Origin: Burkholderia sp.
GTDB lineage: Bacteria; Pseudomonadota; Gammaproteobacteria; Burkholderiales; Burkholderiaceae
DNA: 64,000 bases
Direction of reading: 5' to 3'
NCBI GenBank assembly: GCA_030151225.1
Contig: JASLEG010000355.1
Coordinates: 1 to 64,000 of the forward strand
Part shown: positions 8,322-16,690 of the stretch, piece after piece
Layout: each line of letters begins with the position of its first letter
How positions within the stretch are numbered: the first letter of the stretch is position 1
The notes under the pieces: generated by a model
Told to the model about the DNA's origin: nothing
What the model saw: only the letters and a program-made list of their open reading frames with translations
The model's database searches: none
Position numbers and translations under genes: made by a program

Positions 8322-9569
8322 TTATTGCGGCTGCGCCGCGTAGTGGATCGCGCCGTCGCGCGGCTTCACCTTCGAGCCCGGTGCCGCGAACGGCAGGCCG
8401 TCGATGATCACGCGGTCGCTGGCCGCGAGCCCCGAGCGGATCACGCGCAAGCCGCCGCGCAGCTCGCCCGTCTCCACCTGCTTCGGCACCACCGTGCCGT
8501 CGGCGCCCACCGTCAGCACCAGATGCTCGGACTGGTTCGGCAGCACGGACGCATCCGGCACCAGCAGCGTCGGCGCCGGGCGCGTGACGGCCACCCGCAC
8601 CCGCGAGAATTCGCCGGGCGTGAAATGGCCGTCGGCGTTCGGCACGGTGGCGCGCGCGTGGATCGTGCCGCTCGAGCGGTCCAGCACGTTGTCGACGAAA
8701 TCGAGCGTGCCCTGGCGGTCGTAGGTGGTGGAGCCGCCCGCGGCCAGTTCCACGCGATCGGCGGGCAGGCCCGCGACGTTGCCGCGATAGCGCTGGAACG
8801 CTTCGTAGTCCGATTCGCTCATGTCGAAGTCGAGGTAGATCGGATCGAGCGAGACGATCGAGGTCAGCAGCGTGGTCGGGCTGGTCGCATAGCGACTGCC
8901 GGCCACGAGGTTGCCGACCGACACCTGATGGCGCCCGATGCGGCCCGTGAACGGCGCCACGATGCGGCAGTGGTCGAGATCGAAGCGCGCGTCGCGCACC
9001 TGCGCGTCGGCGTCGTCGAGCGCGGCCTGCGCCGCGTGCAGCTCGGAGGTGCGCTGCTCGGTGTTCTGGCGCGTGCCGGCCTCGCTCGTCTCGAGCTCCT
9101 GGGCGCGCGAGAGCTCCTGCCTGGCGAGCACGAGCCGCGCCGCGGCCGTCTGCTGCTGCGCCCTGGCCTGCGTGTAGCGGATCTCGTAGGGGACCGAATC
9201 GATCGTGAACAGCAGGTCGCCCTTGTGGACGATCGCGCCGTCGCGGAAGTGGATGCCGGTCAGCGTGCCGCCCACCTGCGCGCGCAGTTCCACCTGGTCG
9301 ACGGCCGAGAACTGGCCGAGGAAGCCGAGCCGCGTGTCGAGGTCGCGCTCGAGCGGCCGGCTCACCGTCACCTCGTGCGGCGGCATCGGCGCGGCCGCGG
9401 CCGTGCCCCCACCAGCGCCCGATTGCACGTGATGGAACCAGAGCCCGCCGCCGATCACCACGATCGCCGCGGCGATCGCGATGCTCCGCGCCCGCCCCTT
9501 CGGTGCCCCACCGCCGTTGCCGCCGCGCAGGTCGGCGCCGTCTTCGTCCAGTCTTGTCTTCGTATCCAC
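8322..9569 (-). CDS. RND efflux periplasmic adaptor (membrane fusion protein)
   Basis: This is the HlyD/AcrA-type adaptor that links pump and channel. A short basic cytoplasmic N-terminus is followed by one membrane anchor (IAIAAAIVVIGGGLWF). Then come a lipoyl half-motif (VELRAQVGGTLTGIHF), a coiled-coil hairpin rich in Ala, Gln and Glu, the second lipoyl half (IVAPFTGRIGRHQVSVG) and beta-barrel/MP domains. I chose GTG 9569 (415 residues) because AGGG at 9577-9580 is spaced seven bases away; an upstream in-frame ATG at 9602 has a weaker site. First gene of the efflux operon. Confidence 0.93.
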   Translation of the reverse strand: MDTKTRLDEDGADLRGGNGGGAPKGRARSIAIAAAIVVIGGGLWFHHVQSGAGGGTAAAAPMPPHEVTVSRPLERDLDTRLGFLGQFSAVDQVELRAQVGGTLTGIHFRDGAIVHKGDLLFTIDSVPYEIRYTQARAQQQTAAARLVLARQELSRAQELETSEAGTRQNTEQRTSELHAAQAALDDADAQVRDARFDLDHCRIVAPFTGRIGRHQVSVGNLVAGSRYATSPTTLLTSIVSLDPIYLDFDMSESDYEAFQRYRGNVAGLPADRVELAAGGSTTYDRQGTLDFVDNVLDRSSGTIHARATVPNADGHFTPGEFSRVRVAVTRPAPTLLVPDASVLPNQSEHLVLTVGADGTVVPKQVETGELRGGLRVIRSGLAASDRVIIDGLPFAAPGSKVKPRDGAIHYAAQPQ

Positions 9570-9666
9570 TGCTGTACCCTGGAAAACGTTGCGCCCGGCC
9601 ATCGCGCACGCCGCGGGAACCGGGCGATGTCGGCGCCGCGGTCCCACGCCCGGCTGCCGGCCTCGT

Positions 9667-9716
9667 TTGGATGTTCATAAACATCCAAGGCGCCAAAGAT
9701 TACCGATAACATCCAA
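9667..9716 (-). promoter_or_regulatory. Palindromic operator candidate for the efflux operon
   Basis: A perfect 9-bp inverted repeat TTGGATGTT-CATA-AACATCCAA occupies 9667-9688. The half-site AACATCCAA recurs at 9708-9716. The site is about 100 bp upstream of the adaptor start. Symmetry, length and position are typical of TetR-family operators. The binding protein is unproven; the TetR regulator at 2989 is the nearest candidate. Confidence 0.6.
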
Positions 9717-9930
9717 ATGAGCAAGCGGGTCGAAAAGGCGAACGCGCGCGCCGCCCCCCGCGATCGACCTGAATCGCTTGACTGGCAAGGGTTTCGCCGA
9801 TTGTTGGGCGCCCTCGGCAACTGAATTCAGGCCGGACGCATAGCGGGAAAGGTGAGAAGAAAAGCAGCGGCTGTGCGACACGCCAGCCCGCACCACCCCA
9901 TCCTTCGTGGGGTTATTCGACTCATTAAAT

Positions 9931-9949
9931 AAAAATAATTATCATTTGC
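9931..9949 (+). promoter_or_regulatory. Fur-box-like site upstream of the sodA operon
   Basis: On the minus strand the 19-mer is GCAAATGATAATTATTTTT, matching 14 of 19 positions of the classical Fur box GATAATGATAATCATTATC. It lies in a markedly AT-rich patch 70 bp before the TPR-like gene that precedes the superoxide dismutase, a position suitable for iron-dependent repression. Confidence 0.6.
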
Positions 9950-10018
9950 ATTTCCAAGAGCGATCGACGCACCACCCTCAGGTCGCCGCCATTCCGAGGA
10001 TCCTTGCCAGGACACGCC

Positions 10019-10501
10019 ATGCAGACCGACATCGCCACCGCCGACCAACCGGACCGTCAGAACGAGCGCGACGCACTCGCGCGCTGGCGGCGCGCGATCA
10101 CCTGGGGCAACCGCGCCTTCGACGAGCGCGATTACTCCACGGCGATCGCGCATTACGACGCGGCGGTATCGGTGGCCGACGCGATGTACGGCCGCGTCGG
10201 CGATGCCGAGGCGGGCACGGCGGCCTGGGTCGTCGCGCATCACAACCTGGCCGACACGTATGCGCGCCTCGGCCGCGACTGCGACCAGTGCCGCCACCTG
10301 TGCGCCGCGCACGCGCGCCTGTGCGACACCATGAACCGCACCGCGCTGTCGGTGCGCTGGCAGACCGCCGCGCAACGCCATTGCCGCCGCACCTACGCCG
10401 AACTCACGCATTACGTCGCGCGCCATCCCGACGACGACACCGCGCGCGAAGCCTGCCGGCTCGGCGCGGCCGGCCCGATCCACCGGCTCACGCTGCAGTG
10501 A
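10019..10501 (+). CDS. TPR-like protein with Cys cluster, in operon with sodA
   Basis: This 160-residue cytoplasmic protein has no assigned function. The N-terminal third looks like a tetratricopeptide helix pair (WGNRAFDERDYSTAIAHYDA). The middle carries a Cys-rich CDQCRHLC segment with a further Cys in ARLCD, which could bind a metal or sense redox state. ATG 10019 has AGGA at 10009-10012; an upstream TTG is less likely. The superoxide dismutase gene follows 61 bp later. In Pseudomonas aeruginosa a small gene, orfX, also lies beside sodA in a Fur-regulated operon; whether this protein is homologous was not tested. Confidence 0.75.
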   Translation: MQTDIATADQPDRQNERDALARWRRAITWGNRAFDERDYSTAIAHYDAAVSVADAMYGRVGDAEAGTAAWVVAHHNLADTYARLGRDCDQCRHLCAAHARLCDTMNRTALSVRWQTAAQRHCRRTYAELTHYVARHPDDDTAREACRLGAAGPIHRLTLQ

Positions 10502-10562
10502 CGCCCCGCGTCGCCTCCCCGCTCAACCGACCTGCTCACCCGAACCACCGACCGGAGCCATC

Positions 10563-11174
10563 ATGCCCTACACCCTGCCGCCGCTGCCCTATGCCTACGA
10601 CGCGCTCGAACCGCACATCGATGCGCAGACCATGGAGATCCACCACACCAGACATCACCAGACCTACGTGAACAACGTCAACGCCGCGCTCGAAGGCGCG
10701 GGCCTGCCGTTCCCGCCGGTGGAGGAGCTCGTGGCCGGCATCGAGTCGCTGCCCGAGGCGGTGCGCGGCGCGGTGCGCAACAACGGCGGCGGCCACGCCA
10801 ACCACAGCCTGTTCTGGAGCGTGATGTCGCCGAACGGCGGCGGCGCGCCAGGCGGGCGCCTGGCCGCGGCGATCGACGCGGAGCTCGGCAGCCTCGACTC
10901 GTTCAAGGATGCGTTCACCAAGGCGGCGCTGACGCGCTTCGGCAGCGGCTGGGCCTGGCTCAGCGTGACGCCGGCGGGCAAGCTGGTGGTGGAGAGCAGC
11001 GGCAACCAGGACAGCCCGCTGATGATCGGCAACACGCCGATCCTCGGCCTCGACGTGTGGGAACACGCCTACTACCTGAAGTACCAGAACCGCCGCCCCG
11101 AATACATCTCGGCGTTCTACAACGTCGTGAACTGGGCCGAGGTGGAGCGCCGCCACGAGGCCGCGCTCGCCTGA
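10563..11174 (+). CDS. sodA: Superoxide dismutase, Mn/Fe family
   Basis: This 203-residue enzyme dismutates superoxide to hydrogen peroxide and oxygen in the cytoplasm. The four metal ligands are visible: His27 (in EIHHTRHH), His81 (GGGHANHSLFW), Asp164 and His168 (GLDVWEHAYYLKY). The GGGHANH segment and QDSPLM favour a Mn or cambialistic enzyme, but metal choice cannot be decided from sequence alone. It follows a TPR-like gene behind a Fur-box-like site. This suggests expression during iron limitation, when iron-containing superoxide dismutase cannot be made. Confidence 0.96.
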   Translation: MPYTLPPLPYAYDALEPHIDAQTMEIHHTRHHQTYVNNVNAALEGAGLPFPPVEELVAGIESLPEAVRGAVRNNGGGHANHSLFWSVMSPNGGGAPGGRLAAAIDAELGSLDSFKDAFTKAALTRFGSGWAWLSVTPAGKLVVESSGNQDSPLMIGNTPILGLDVWEHAYYLKYQNRRPEYISAFYNVVNWAEVERRHEAALA

Positions 11175-11183
11175 AGACGCTTG

Positions 11184-11792
11184 ACCTCGAGCCGGCTCGC
11201 GCCGGCACAGTGCGTCGTCGCGCGCCACCCGGCGCGCCCTCGCAATGGCTCGCGCAGGCCGCCGCGATCGACGCACCGCGCCGCGTGCCGGACATCGGCT
11301 GCGGCACCGGCGCGACCGCGCTCGCGCTGGGCCGCCTCGCACGCACCTCGGGCGACGCCTTCAGCGATTGCCTCGGCATCGACATTTCCGAGCCGATGAT
11401 CGCGCTCGCCCGCGAACGTGCAAGCGCCGAACGCGTCGCGGCACGCTTCGTGGCCGCGGACGCCCAGACGTATCGCTTCGCGCCGGCCAGCTTCGACCTG
11501 GAGCCAGCCGCGCTTCGGCGTGATGTTCTTCGGCCGATCCGATCGCCGCGTTCGCGAACCTGCTCGGCGCGACCGCGCCCGGCGCACCGGGGCAGTTCGC
11601 GTTCGCCTCGCCCAAGCGCGTCGACCCGATCCTGCGGCACGCGGGCTGGCGCGACATCGCGATCGCTCCGCTCGATTTCGCCTGCACGCTGCCCACCAGC
11701 GAGCTGGCCAATTACGTGTGCGCCCCTTCATCGACGGCGACACGCTGCGCTTCGACGCGGCCTGCTGGCGCATCGAGGCGCGTGCCTCATGA
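11184..11792 (+). pseudogene. Decayed SAM-dependent methyltransferase
   Basis: One frame encodes motif I IGCGTGATALALG and GIDISEPMIALARERA. Similarity then jumps to other frames for FGVMFF, for FANLLGATAPGAPGQFAFASP, for AGWRDIAIAPLDFACTLP, and finally for RPFIDGDTLRFDAACWRIEAR ending at 11792. At least two frameshifts, plus a missing start and missing segments, are needed to explain this. It is a relic of a Methyltransf_25-type gene directly behind sodA. Confidence 0.75.
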
Positions 11793-11823
11793 AAAACGGC
11801 CGCCGATCCTGCGATCGGCGGCC
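11791..11823 (-). terminator. Intrinsic terminator of the DUF1328 gene
   Basis: A perfect 11-bp stem GGCCGCCGATC/GATCGGCGGCC with loop CTGC occupies 11798-11823. On the minus strand it is followed by GTTTTTC. It lies 38 bp past the DUF1328 stop codon. Confidence 0.85.
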
Positions 11824-11861
11824 GCTGCCTCTTGTCGTATGTTGTTGTGCGATGCGCGCCC

Positions 11862-12023
11862 TTATCTTCTCACCACGCCGAGCAGCAGCGTCACGAGGAA
11901 GATCACCACGAAGATGAAGAACAGGATCTTGGCGATCTCGGTGGCGCCGGCGGCAATCCCGCCGAAGCCGAAGACCGCCGCGATGATGGCGATGATGAAG
12001 AAGATGACTGCGTAGCGAAGCAT
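11862..12023 (-). CDS. DUF1328 (YtjA-type) small membrane protein
   Basis: This 53-residue protein consists almost entirely of two membrane helices (YAVIFFIIAIIAAVFGFGG and ILFFIFVVIFLVTLLLGVV) separated by IAAGATEIAK. This is the DUF1328/YtjA pattern of small inner-membrane peptides common in proteobacteria and often stress-induced; the function is unknown. The start is well supported by GGAGGTCAAC in front of ATG 12023. It is a single-gene transcript with its own terminator at 11791-11823. Confidence 0.9.
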   Translation of the reverse strand: MLRYAVIFFIIAIIAAVFGFGGIAAGATEIAKILFFIFVVIFLVTLLLGVVRR

Positions 12024-12146
12024 GTTGACCTCCTGGTTGTACGAGCGGTAGCGGTGTCGTGACGCGGCGATGCCGTCACGCGTGGTTCTTGTGCTGCGGT
12101 TGGTATCGGTTGTCGCCCATCGGGTGTCGGGTAATGGCGCGTGCGC

Positions 12147-13604
12147 TCACACCGGCACGCGGCGGCGCAGCTCGGCCGGCAGGATCTTCATCCCCTGCCG
12201 GTATTTCGTGACGGTGCGGCGCGCGAGTACCACGCCGCGCCCGGCCAGCCGCTGCGCGAGCGTCACGTCGGAGAGCGGCTCGGCGGCCGGCTCGGCGGAG
12301 ATCATTTCGCGGATCAGCACCTTCGCCGCCGCGGCCGAGCAGGCACCACGCCCCGCCGCCTCGAGCTTGCGCGGGAAGAAGTGCTTGAATTCGAAGGTGC
12401 CGTGCGGCGTGGCCATGAACTTGTTGCCCGTCGCGCGCGAGATCGTCGATTCGTGCAGGTCGAGCTCCTCGGCGATGTCGCGCAGCACGAGCGGCTTGAG
12501 CGCGATCGCACCGTAGCGGAAGAAGTCGCGCTGGCGCGCCACGATGCATTCGCCCACGCGCTGGATCGTGTCGAAACGCTTCTGCGCGTTGCGGATCAGC
12601 CAGCGCGCTTCCTGCAGTTGCTGGCCGAGCGGCGACTGCGCCGACTCGCTCGACTGCGCGAAGAGCTCTGCATAGAGCTTGTGGATGCGCGCGCGCGGCA
12701 TCACGGCCGGATTGACCGTCACCACCCAGCGCCCGCTCACCTGACGCACGATCACGTCGGGCACCACGTAGTCGCCGCTCGCGCCGCCGTAATGGTTGCC
12801 GGGGCGCGGGTCGAGCTTGCGCACCAGCGCGCAGGCCGCGCGCAGCGTGCGCGTGTCGCAGCCGATGCGGCGCTGGATCTCGGCCGTCTCGCGACGCGCG
12901 AGGCGCTCGAGATGCTCGGCCGCGATGGTCTTCGCGCATGCCACGTCGGGGCGGTCGGCCGGCATCGCGTCGAGCTGCAGCGTCAGGCATTCCGACAGCG
13001 AGCGCGCGGCAAGGCCCGGCTTGTCGAGCGACTGCACGAGCCGCAGCGCGACCGTGAGCTCCTGCTCGCTGAAGCACGAATCGGAATCGGCGATGGTCTC
13101 GGCGATCTCCTCGAGCGACTGGCGCAGATAGCCGTCGTCGTCGAGTGCGTCGATGATGGTGCGCGCCGCGGCGCGATCGCGCACATTGAGCGGATAGAGG
13201 CACAGCGCCTCATGCAGGTGCTCGTGCAGCGACGGCTCCCTCACGAGACGCTCCGAGGCCTCCATGTCGAAGCTGTCGCCCGAGTGGCTGCGCGAGCCGC
13301 CGCGCATCGTCGGTTCGGCCGTGTAGGCGTGATCGCCGTCGTTCGGCCCGGCCTCGGCCGTGATCACGTTCGGCGCATCGGCGGACTCGGCCGATTCCGC
13401 GGCCTGCGTGGCCTCGTCGAACGGCGTGCGCGCCTCGTCGTCGCCCGAAGCCTGCAGATCCTCGAGAAACGGATTCGTGTCGAGCGCCTGACGCAGCTCC
13501 TGCTGAAATTCTAGCGACGACAATTGCAGCAGTCGCAGTGACTGTTGCAGCCGCGGCGTCAGCGTGAGGTGTTGTCGCATCTGTAGCGCGAGCGTGGCAG
13601 GCAT
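12147..13604 (-). CDS. rpoN: RNA polymerase sigma-54 factor (probably a second copy)
   Basis: This 485-residue sigma-54 directs RNA polymerase to -24/-12 promoters opened by AAA+ activators. Region I is Gln/Leu-rich (QMRQHLTLTPRLQQSLRLLQ). An acidic, low-complexity region II follows, then the core-binding region, the HTH and the C-terminal RpoN box ARRTVTKYR. ATG 13604 has AGGAG upstream. Burkholderia genomes usually have rpoN beside lptB and hpf; here it is isolated between a DUF1328 gene and a lipoprotein gene, so this is more likely the RpoN2 copy. Two sigma-54 activators lie within 12 kb. Confidence 0.95.
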   Translation of the reverse strand: MPATLALQMRQHLTLTPRLQQSLRLLQLSSLEFQQELRQALDTNPFLEDLQASGDDEARTPFDEATQAAESAESADAPNVITAEAGPNDGDHAYTAEPTMRGGSRSHSGDSFDMEASERLVREPSLHEHLHEALCLYPLNVRDRAAARTIIDALDDDGYLRQSLEEIAETIADSDSCFSEQELTVALRLVQSLDKPGLAARSLSECLTLQLDAMPADRPDVACAKTIAAEHLERLARRETAEIQRRIGCDTRTLRAACALVRKLDPRPGNHYGGASGDYVVPDVIVRQVSGRWVVTVNPAVMPRARIHKLYAELFAQSSESAQSPLGQQLQEARWLIRNAQKRFDTIQRVGECIVARQRDFFRYGAIALKPLVLRDIAEELDLHESTISRATGNKFMATPHGTFEFKHFFPRKLEAAGRGACSAAAAKVLIREMISAEPAAEPLSDVTLAQRLAGRGVVLARRTVTKYRQGMKILPAELRRRVPV

Positions 13605-13987
13605 GAAAGGCTCCTCGTCGGATGATGGTCTTGTCCCTTCTTTTGCAACATCCGTACCAGCTTGAAAAAGCCTTGTTCCGCAAGGGTTTTCCGCAAACGC
13701 ATTCGATCGCGTCGCGCCAGCGGCGCACTTTTTACAAGTGGATTCGCAAGATTTGGACCGCTTGCCACGTGCCTGCCCGTGCGAATGGCCGTGTGGCGGG
13801 CTCGCCGAGATCGGGCACATCGCGTGCTGGGTCGAATCACCCGCAGGCCATGCCGCGCGGGTCCGGCGAGGGGGCATCCAGGAGGAATGCAGTCGCCGCG
13901 GGGCCACGGCCCGCTGGTCACGCGAATCGCGCCACATGGGCACGGCTCGCGCACACAACGATGCAGACGACACAACGAGGAAACAGC
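13605..13987 (+). other. Divergent intergenic region rpoN / DUF4397 gene
   Basis: This 383-bp stretch must hold the promoters of rpoN and of the lipoprotein gene. A short CCTTG...CAAGG hairpin lies at about 13670-13684. I see no convincing promoter pair or operator and no coding region with family similarity. Confidence 0.5.
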
Positions 13988-14758
13988 ATGAAAACGATCC
14001 GTACCCTGGCGGTAATGATGGCAGCCGTCGCGACGCTTGCCGCCTGCGGAGGAGACAAGGGCGACGACATCGGCACCATCATCGGCGTATCGAAGCCGCA
14101 GGCGCGCTTCATCAACGCGGTGCCGCTCGGCCCGAACGTCGACTACTACCTGAACGGCCAGCTCAATACCGCCAACATCGCCTACAAGGGCGTGACGCGC
14201 TACGCCGATCTCGGCACCGGCGGGCAGACCACGTCGTACAACGCGAACGGTTCGAACACCGCGATCGCCTCGCAAGGCTTCACGACCGCCAACGGTCACC
14301 ACTACACCACGATCGCGCTGCCGAGCACCTCGTCGGCGATCTCGGTGATCGACGATCCGTATGCGAAGGGGCTGCTGTCGAATCAGGCGCGCGTGCGCGG
14401 CTTCAACGCCTCGCCGAACGCGCAGAATCTCGACATCTACGTGGTCGCGGCCGGCAACACCAACATCACCGCGGTGAGCCCGACGCTCTCGAACATGTCG
14501 TATCAGAGCGCGGTGCCGGCCACCACGCAGGATTCGCTCTACCTGTCGGGCGGCAGCTATCAGGTGATCGTCACCACCACCGGCTCGAAGACGCCGATCC
14601 TGACCACCGCGCCCGTCGCGCTCGCCAACAACGCCGACTGGCTGCTGCTGACGATTCCGGCCGGCGGTATCAAGGACGTCGTGACGAACGACATCCACGT
14701 GCTGGTGGCGCAGGGCAACGACGCGGATTCGTCGGCGCAGGAACTCGGCCCGCAGTAA
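13988..14758 (+). CDS. DUF4397-type lipoprotein
   Basis: This 256-residue precursor has a signal peptide ending in TLAAC, so Cys20 would be lipidated. The rest is rich in Thr, Ser and Asn and has the beta-rich pattern of DUF4397 proteins (ARFINAVPLGPNVDYYLNG; RVRGFNASPNAQNLDIYVVA; SLYLSGGSYQVIVTTTGS), usually two Ig-like repeats. It is probably anchored in the outer membrane facing the periplasm or surface. ATG 13988 is preceded by GAGGAAACAGC. The function is not known. It is a monocistronic gene with a terminator at 14803-14836. Confidence 0.85.
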   Translation: MKTIRTLAVMMAAVATLAACGGDKGDDIGTIIGVSKPQARFINAVPLGPNVDYYLNGQLNTANIAYKGVTRYADLGTGGQTTSYNANGSNTAIASQGFTTANGHHYTTIALPSTSSAISVIDDPYAKGLLSNQARVRGFNASPNAQNLDIYVVAAGNTNITAVSPTLSNMSYQSAVPATTQDSLYLSGGSYQVIVTTTGSKTPILTTAPVALANNADWLLLTIPAGGIKDVVTNDIHVLVAQGNDADSSAQELGPQ

Positions 14759-14802
14759 GCGGCGAAGCGGCGCCAGCCGGCGCCGCGCGCGACCGATACG
14801 AC

Positions 14803-14836
14803 AACGCCCGGCCGAGATGACGGCCGGGCGTTTTTT
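14803..14836 (+). terminator. Intrinsic terminator after the DUF4397 gene
   Basis: A 12-bp stem AACGCCCGGCCG/CGGCCGGGCGTT with a 6-nt loop is followed by a run of T to 14836. Confidence 0.88.
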
Positions 14837-14864
14837 CTTGCCGCGTCGACAAGCCTCGATCGGC

Positions 14865-15464
14865 TCAGCGCGGCGGCACGACCTGGGTCGATGCGTCGGA
14901 CGGCTCGAGCCGGATCACGTGCTCGGTGCGTGCGCCGTAGGTGCGCCCCGCGTCGAACGTGCCGGCGCTGCTGCATTGCCAGCCGAGCCGCGGCTCGATC
15001 GCCGGACGCGAGCCGCCGCGCACGCTCGAGAAGCCGGCCAGACCGTCGTCGGCGGTGCTCACGCTGTCGTCGAGCGAGGCGTTCGAATGGATCTCGTTGT
15101 CGCGCCAGTACGGCGCGTCGCGATGCGCGTCGATGCTCTTGCCGTCGACGTCGACACAGCTGTCGGAGGCCCCCATCGCGGCGTTGTCGAGCGTGGCGAT
15201 GCGGCTCGCCGCGCGACGCACGGGGTCGCCGTGGTCGAGCAGCGCGTAGCGCGCGCGATCGATCTGCGGCAGGCCGGTGGGTGTCTTGGCGGCGATCCGC
15301 TCGGGTGTGAGTCGGCGTGCATCGAGCGCGACCGGTGCGCCGCCGATGGCCGGCGCGGGGGTCTTCACGGGATTGCCGGCGAGATGCGCCCCCGCCGTGG
15401 CGCCCGGCCTCGCACCGCCGGCGCCGGTCGTTTCGGTTTCCGAATCAATGCGTGGCTGTTCCAT
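14865..15464 (-). CDS. Conserved-looking protein of unknown function, 199 aa
   Basis: I do not recognise a family. The 199-residue product is hydrophilic, with no signal peptide or membrane segment. The first 40 residues are Gly/Ala/Pro/Thr-rich and probably disordered. The C-terminal half contains RDNEIHSNASLDDSVST and RPAIEPRLGWQCS, with a GRTYGARTEHVI segment. A very good ribosome site, GGAGGAGAC, precedes ATG 15464. It is the gene after mipA on the same strand, 116 bp downstream, and could be co-transcribed or driven from the repeat-bearing gap at 15526-15554. Confidence 0.65.
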   Translation of the reverse strand: MEQPRIDSETETTGAGGARPGATAGAHLAGNPVKTPAPAIGGAPVALDARRLTPERIAAKTPTGLPQIDRARYALLDHGDPVRRAASRIATLDNAAMGASDSCVDVDGKSIDAHRDAPYWRDNEIHSNASLDDSVSTADDGLAGFSSVRGGSRPAIEPRLGWQCSSAGTFDAGRTYGARTEHVIRLEPSDASTQVVPPR

Positions 15465-15525
15465 TGTCTCCTCCTTGCAAGGGGTGCCGTGCGCCGCGCG
15501 GTGAAGGCGGCGCGGGCGGCATGGA

Positions 15526-15554
15526 TGCCAAAGCTGCCAACTCTGCCAAAGCTG
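15526..15554. repeat. Pair of 11-bp direct repeats
   Basis: TGCCAAAGCTG occurs at 15526-15536 and again at 15544-15554, a period of 18 bp. It lies between the mipA stop and the start of the 199-residue gene. It could be a regulatory site or a chance repeat. Confidence 0.4.
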
Positions 15555-15580
15555 AAATACCGGGGCCGCAGCCCCGCGCG

Positions 15581-16483
15581 TCAGAACTCGTAGTTGACCG
15601 ACACGTCCGCCACCGCATTGGTCGAACGCTGCGTGATCGGGCTGTTGCGCGCGCTGCCCACCAGTTGCTGCACGGCGCCGTCAGCGGTCATGAACCAGTG
15701 CTTGCGGAAGAACCACACCATCGTGATCCCGGCACCGTACGAACGCAGGCCCGCTTTCGCAGAATACGCCGAATAGCCGGAGCGCGCCGCCGCGTCCTGG
15801 TTGATGCCGAACCAGCTGTTCATGTACTTCGAATCGGCGAAGGTCAGGTTCGGACCCGCGAACCAGAAAAACTTCTCCGAGCTGCCCGGTAACGGCATGT
15901 AGGCGGCGAAATCGCCGATCCAGCCGTTCGAGCCACCAATGCTGCGCTGCACGTCGGCGCGCAGCACGATCGGCAGCTTTTTCGAGATCACGTAGTCGCC
16001 CGAAAGCTTGATGATCGGCGCGGCGTTGATGTTGGGCAGGCCGTTCAGATGGCCGAGGTCGTCGGCCGAGCGGCGCCCGAGGTCGTAGTTGACCGACAGC
16101 GACATGCGCCAGTTCTGCCCCTGCGCGAAGTTCACGCCGAGCCCCTCGCCGGTAGAGAGGAAGAACAGGTCGCGATAGCGCACGTCGAAGCTCGGCCCTG
16201 CCAGCACGCGATACTGGTCCGAGCCCGGATAGCGCGGCTGGAACGACGCGGCGGCGCCGATGCGGGCTTCCCAGGTGGCGGGCGGCTTCGGATTGAACAC
16301 CTTCTCGAGCGGCACGCCGGCCGAGTACTGCCACTCGCTGAGCGGCGATGGCGTCTGGGCATGCGCGTGCATGGCGGCCGTGCAGCAGATCGCGAAAACG
16401 GTGAGCCGTGACGGCGGGATCGCGCGGGGCGCCACGAAGGCGGCACGGCGCGGGGAAGTGGAAACGGCACGGCATCGAATCAT
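15581..16483 (-). CDS. MipA/OmpV-family outer-membrane protein
   Basis: This 300-residue precursor has a long basic N-region and a signal peptide ending at about AMHAHA|QTP. The mature part is a beta-barrel of the MipA/OmpV family: WEARIGAAASFQPRYPGSDQYR, GEGLGVNF, the repeated aromatic-ended strands, and the C-terminal VNYEF ending in Phe as Bam-dependent barrels do. Family members serve as scaffold proteins for murein enzymes or as porin-like outer-membrane proteins. ATG 16483 has AGAGGA upstream; more upstream in-frame starts lack a signal-peptide pattern. Confidence 0.88.
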   Translation of the reverse strand: MIRCRAVSTSPRRAAFVAPRAIPPSRLTVFAICCTAAMHAHAQTPSPLSEWQYSAGVPLEKVFNPKPPATWEARIGAAASFQPRYPGSDQYRVLAGPSFDVRYRDLFFLSTGEGLGVNFAQGQNWRMSLSVNYDLGRRSADDLGHLNGLPNINAAPIIKLSGDYVISKKLPIVLRADVQRSIGGSNGWIGDFAAYMPLPGSSEKFFWFAGPNLTFADSKYMNSWFGINQDAAARSGYSAYSAKAGLRSYGAGITMVWFFRKHWFMTADGAVQQLVGSARNSPITQRSTNAVADVSVNYEF

Positions 16484-16690
16484 CAGCTCATCCTCTTTAT
16501 GTTGTGTGTTCCGCTGGGTGAGTCCCGACGCGCATCCGCCTGCTGGCGCGGCCGCCGTCGTACCGCTGCTGCGCATGCTGCCGCTGCCCATGTTACGCGC
16601 ACGGCGCACCTCGCGCGCCGCGAGCGGGCGTGTGACGCAGAGCAGCCACGCGCTGCCCGGCATTCACCGACATCCCGCACGAACCTCACG

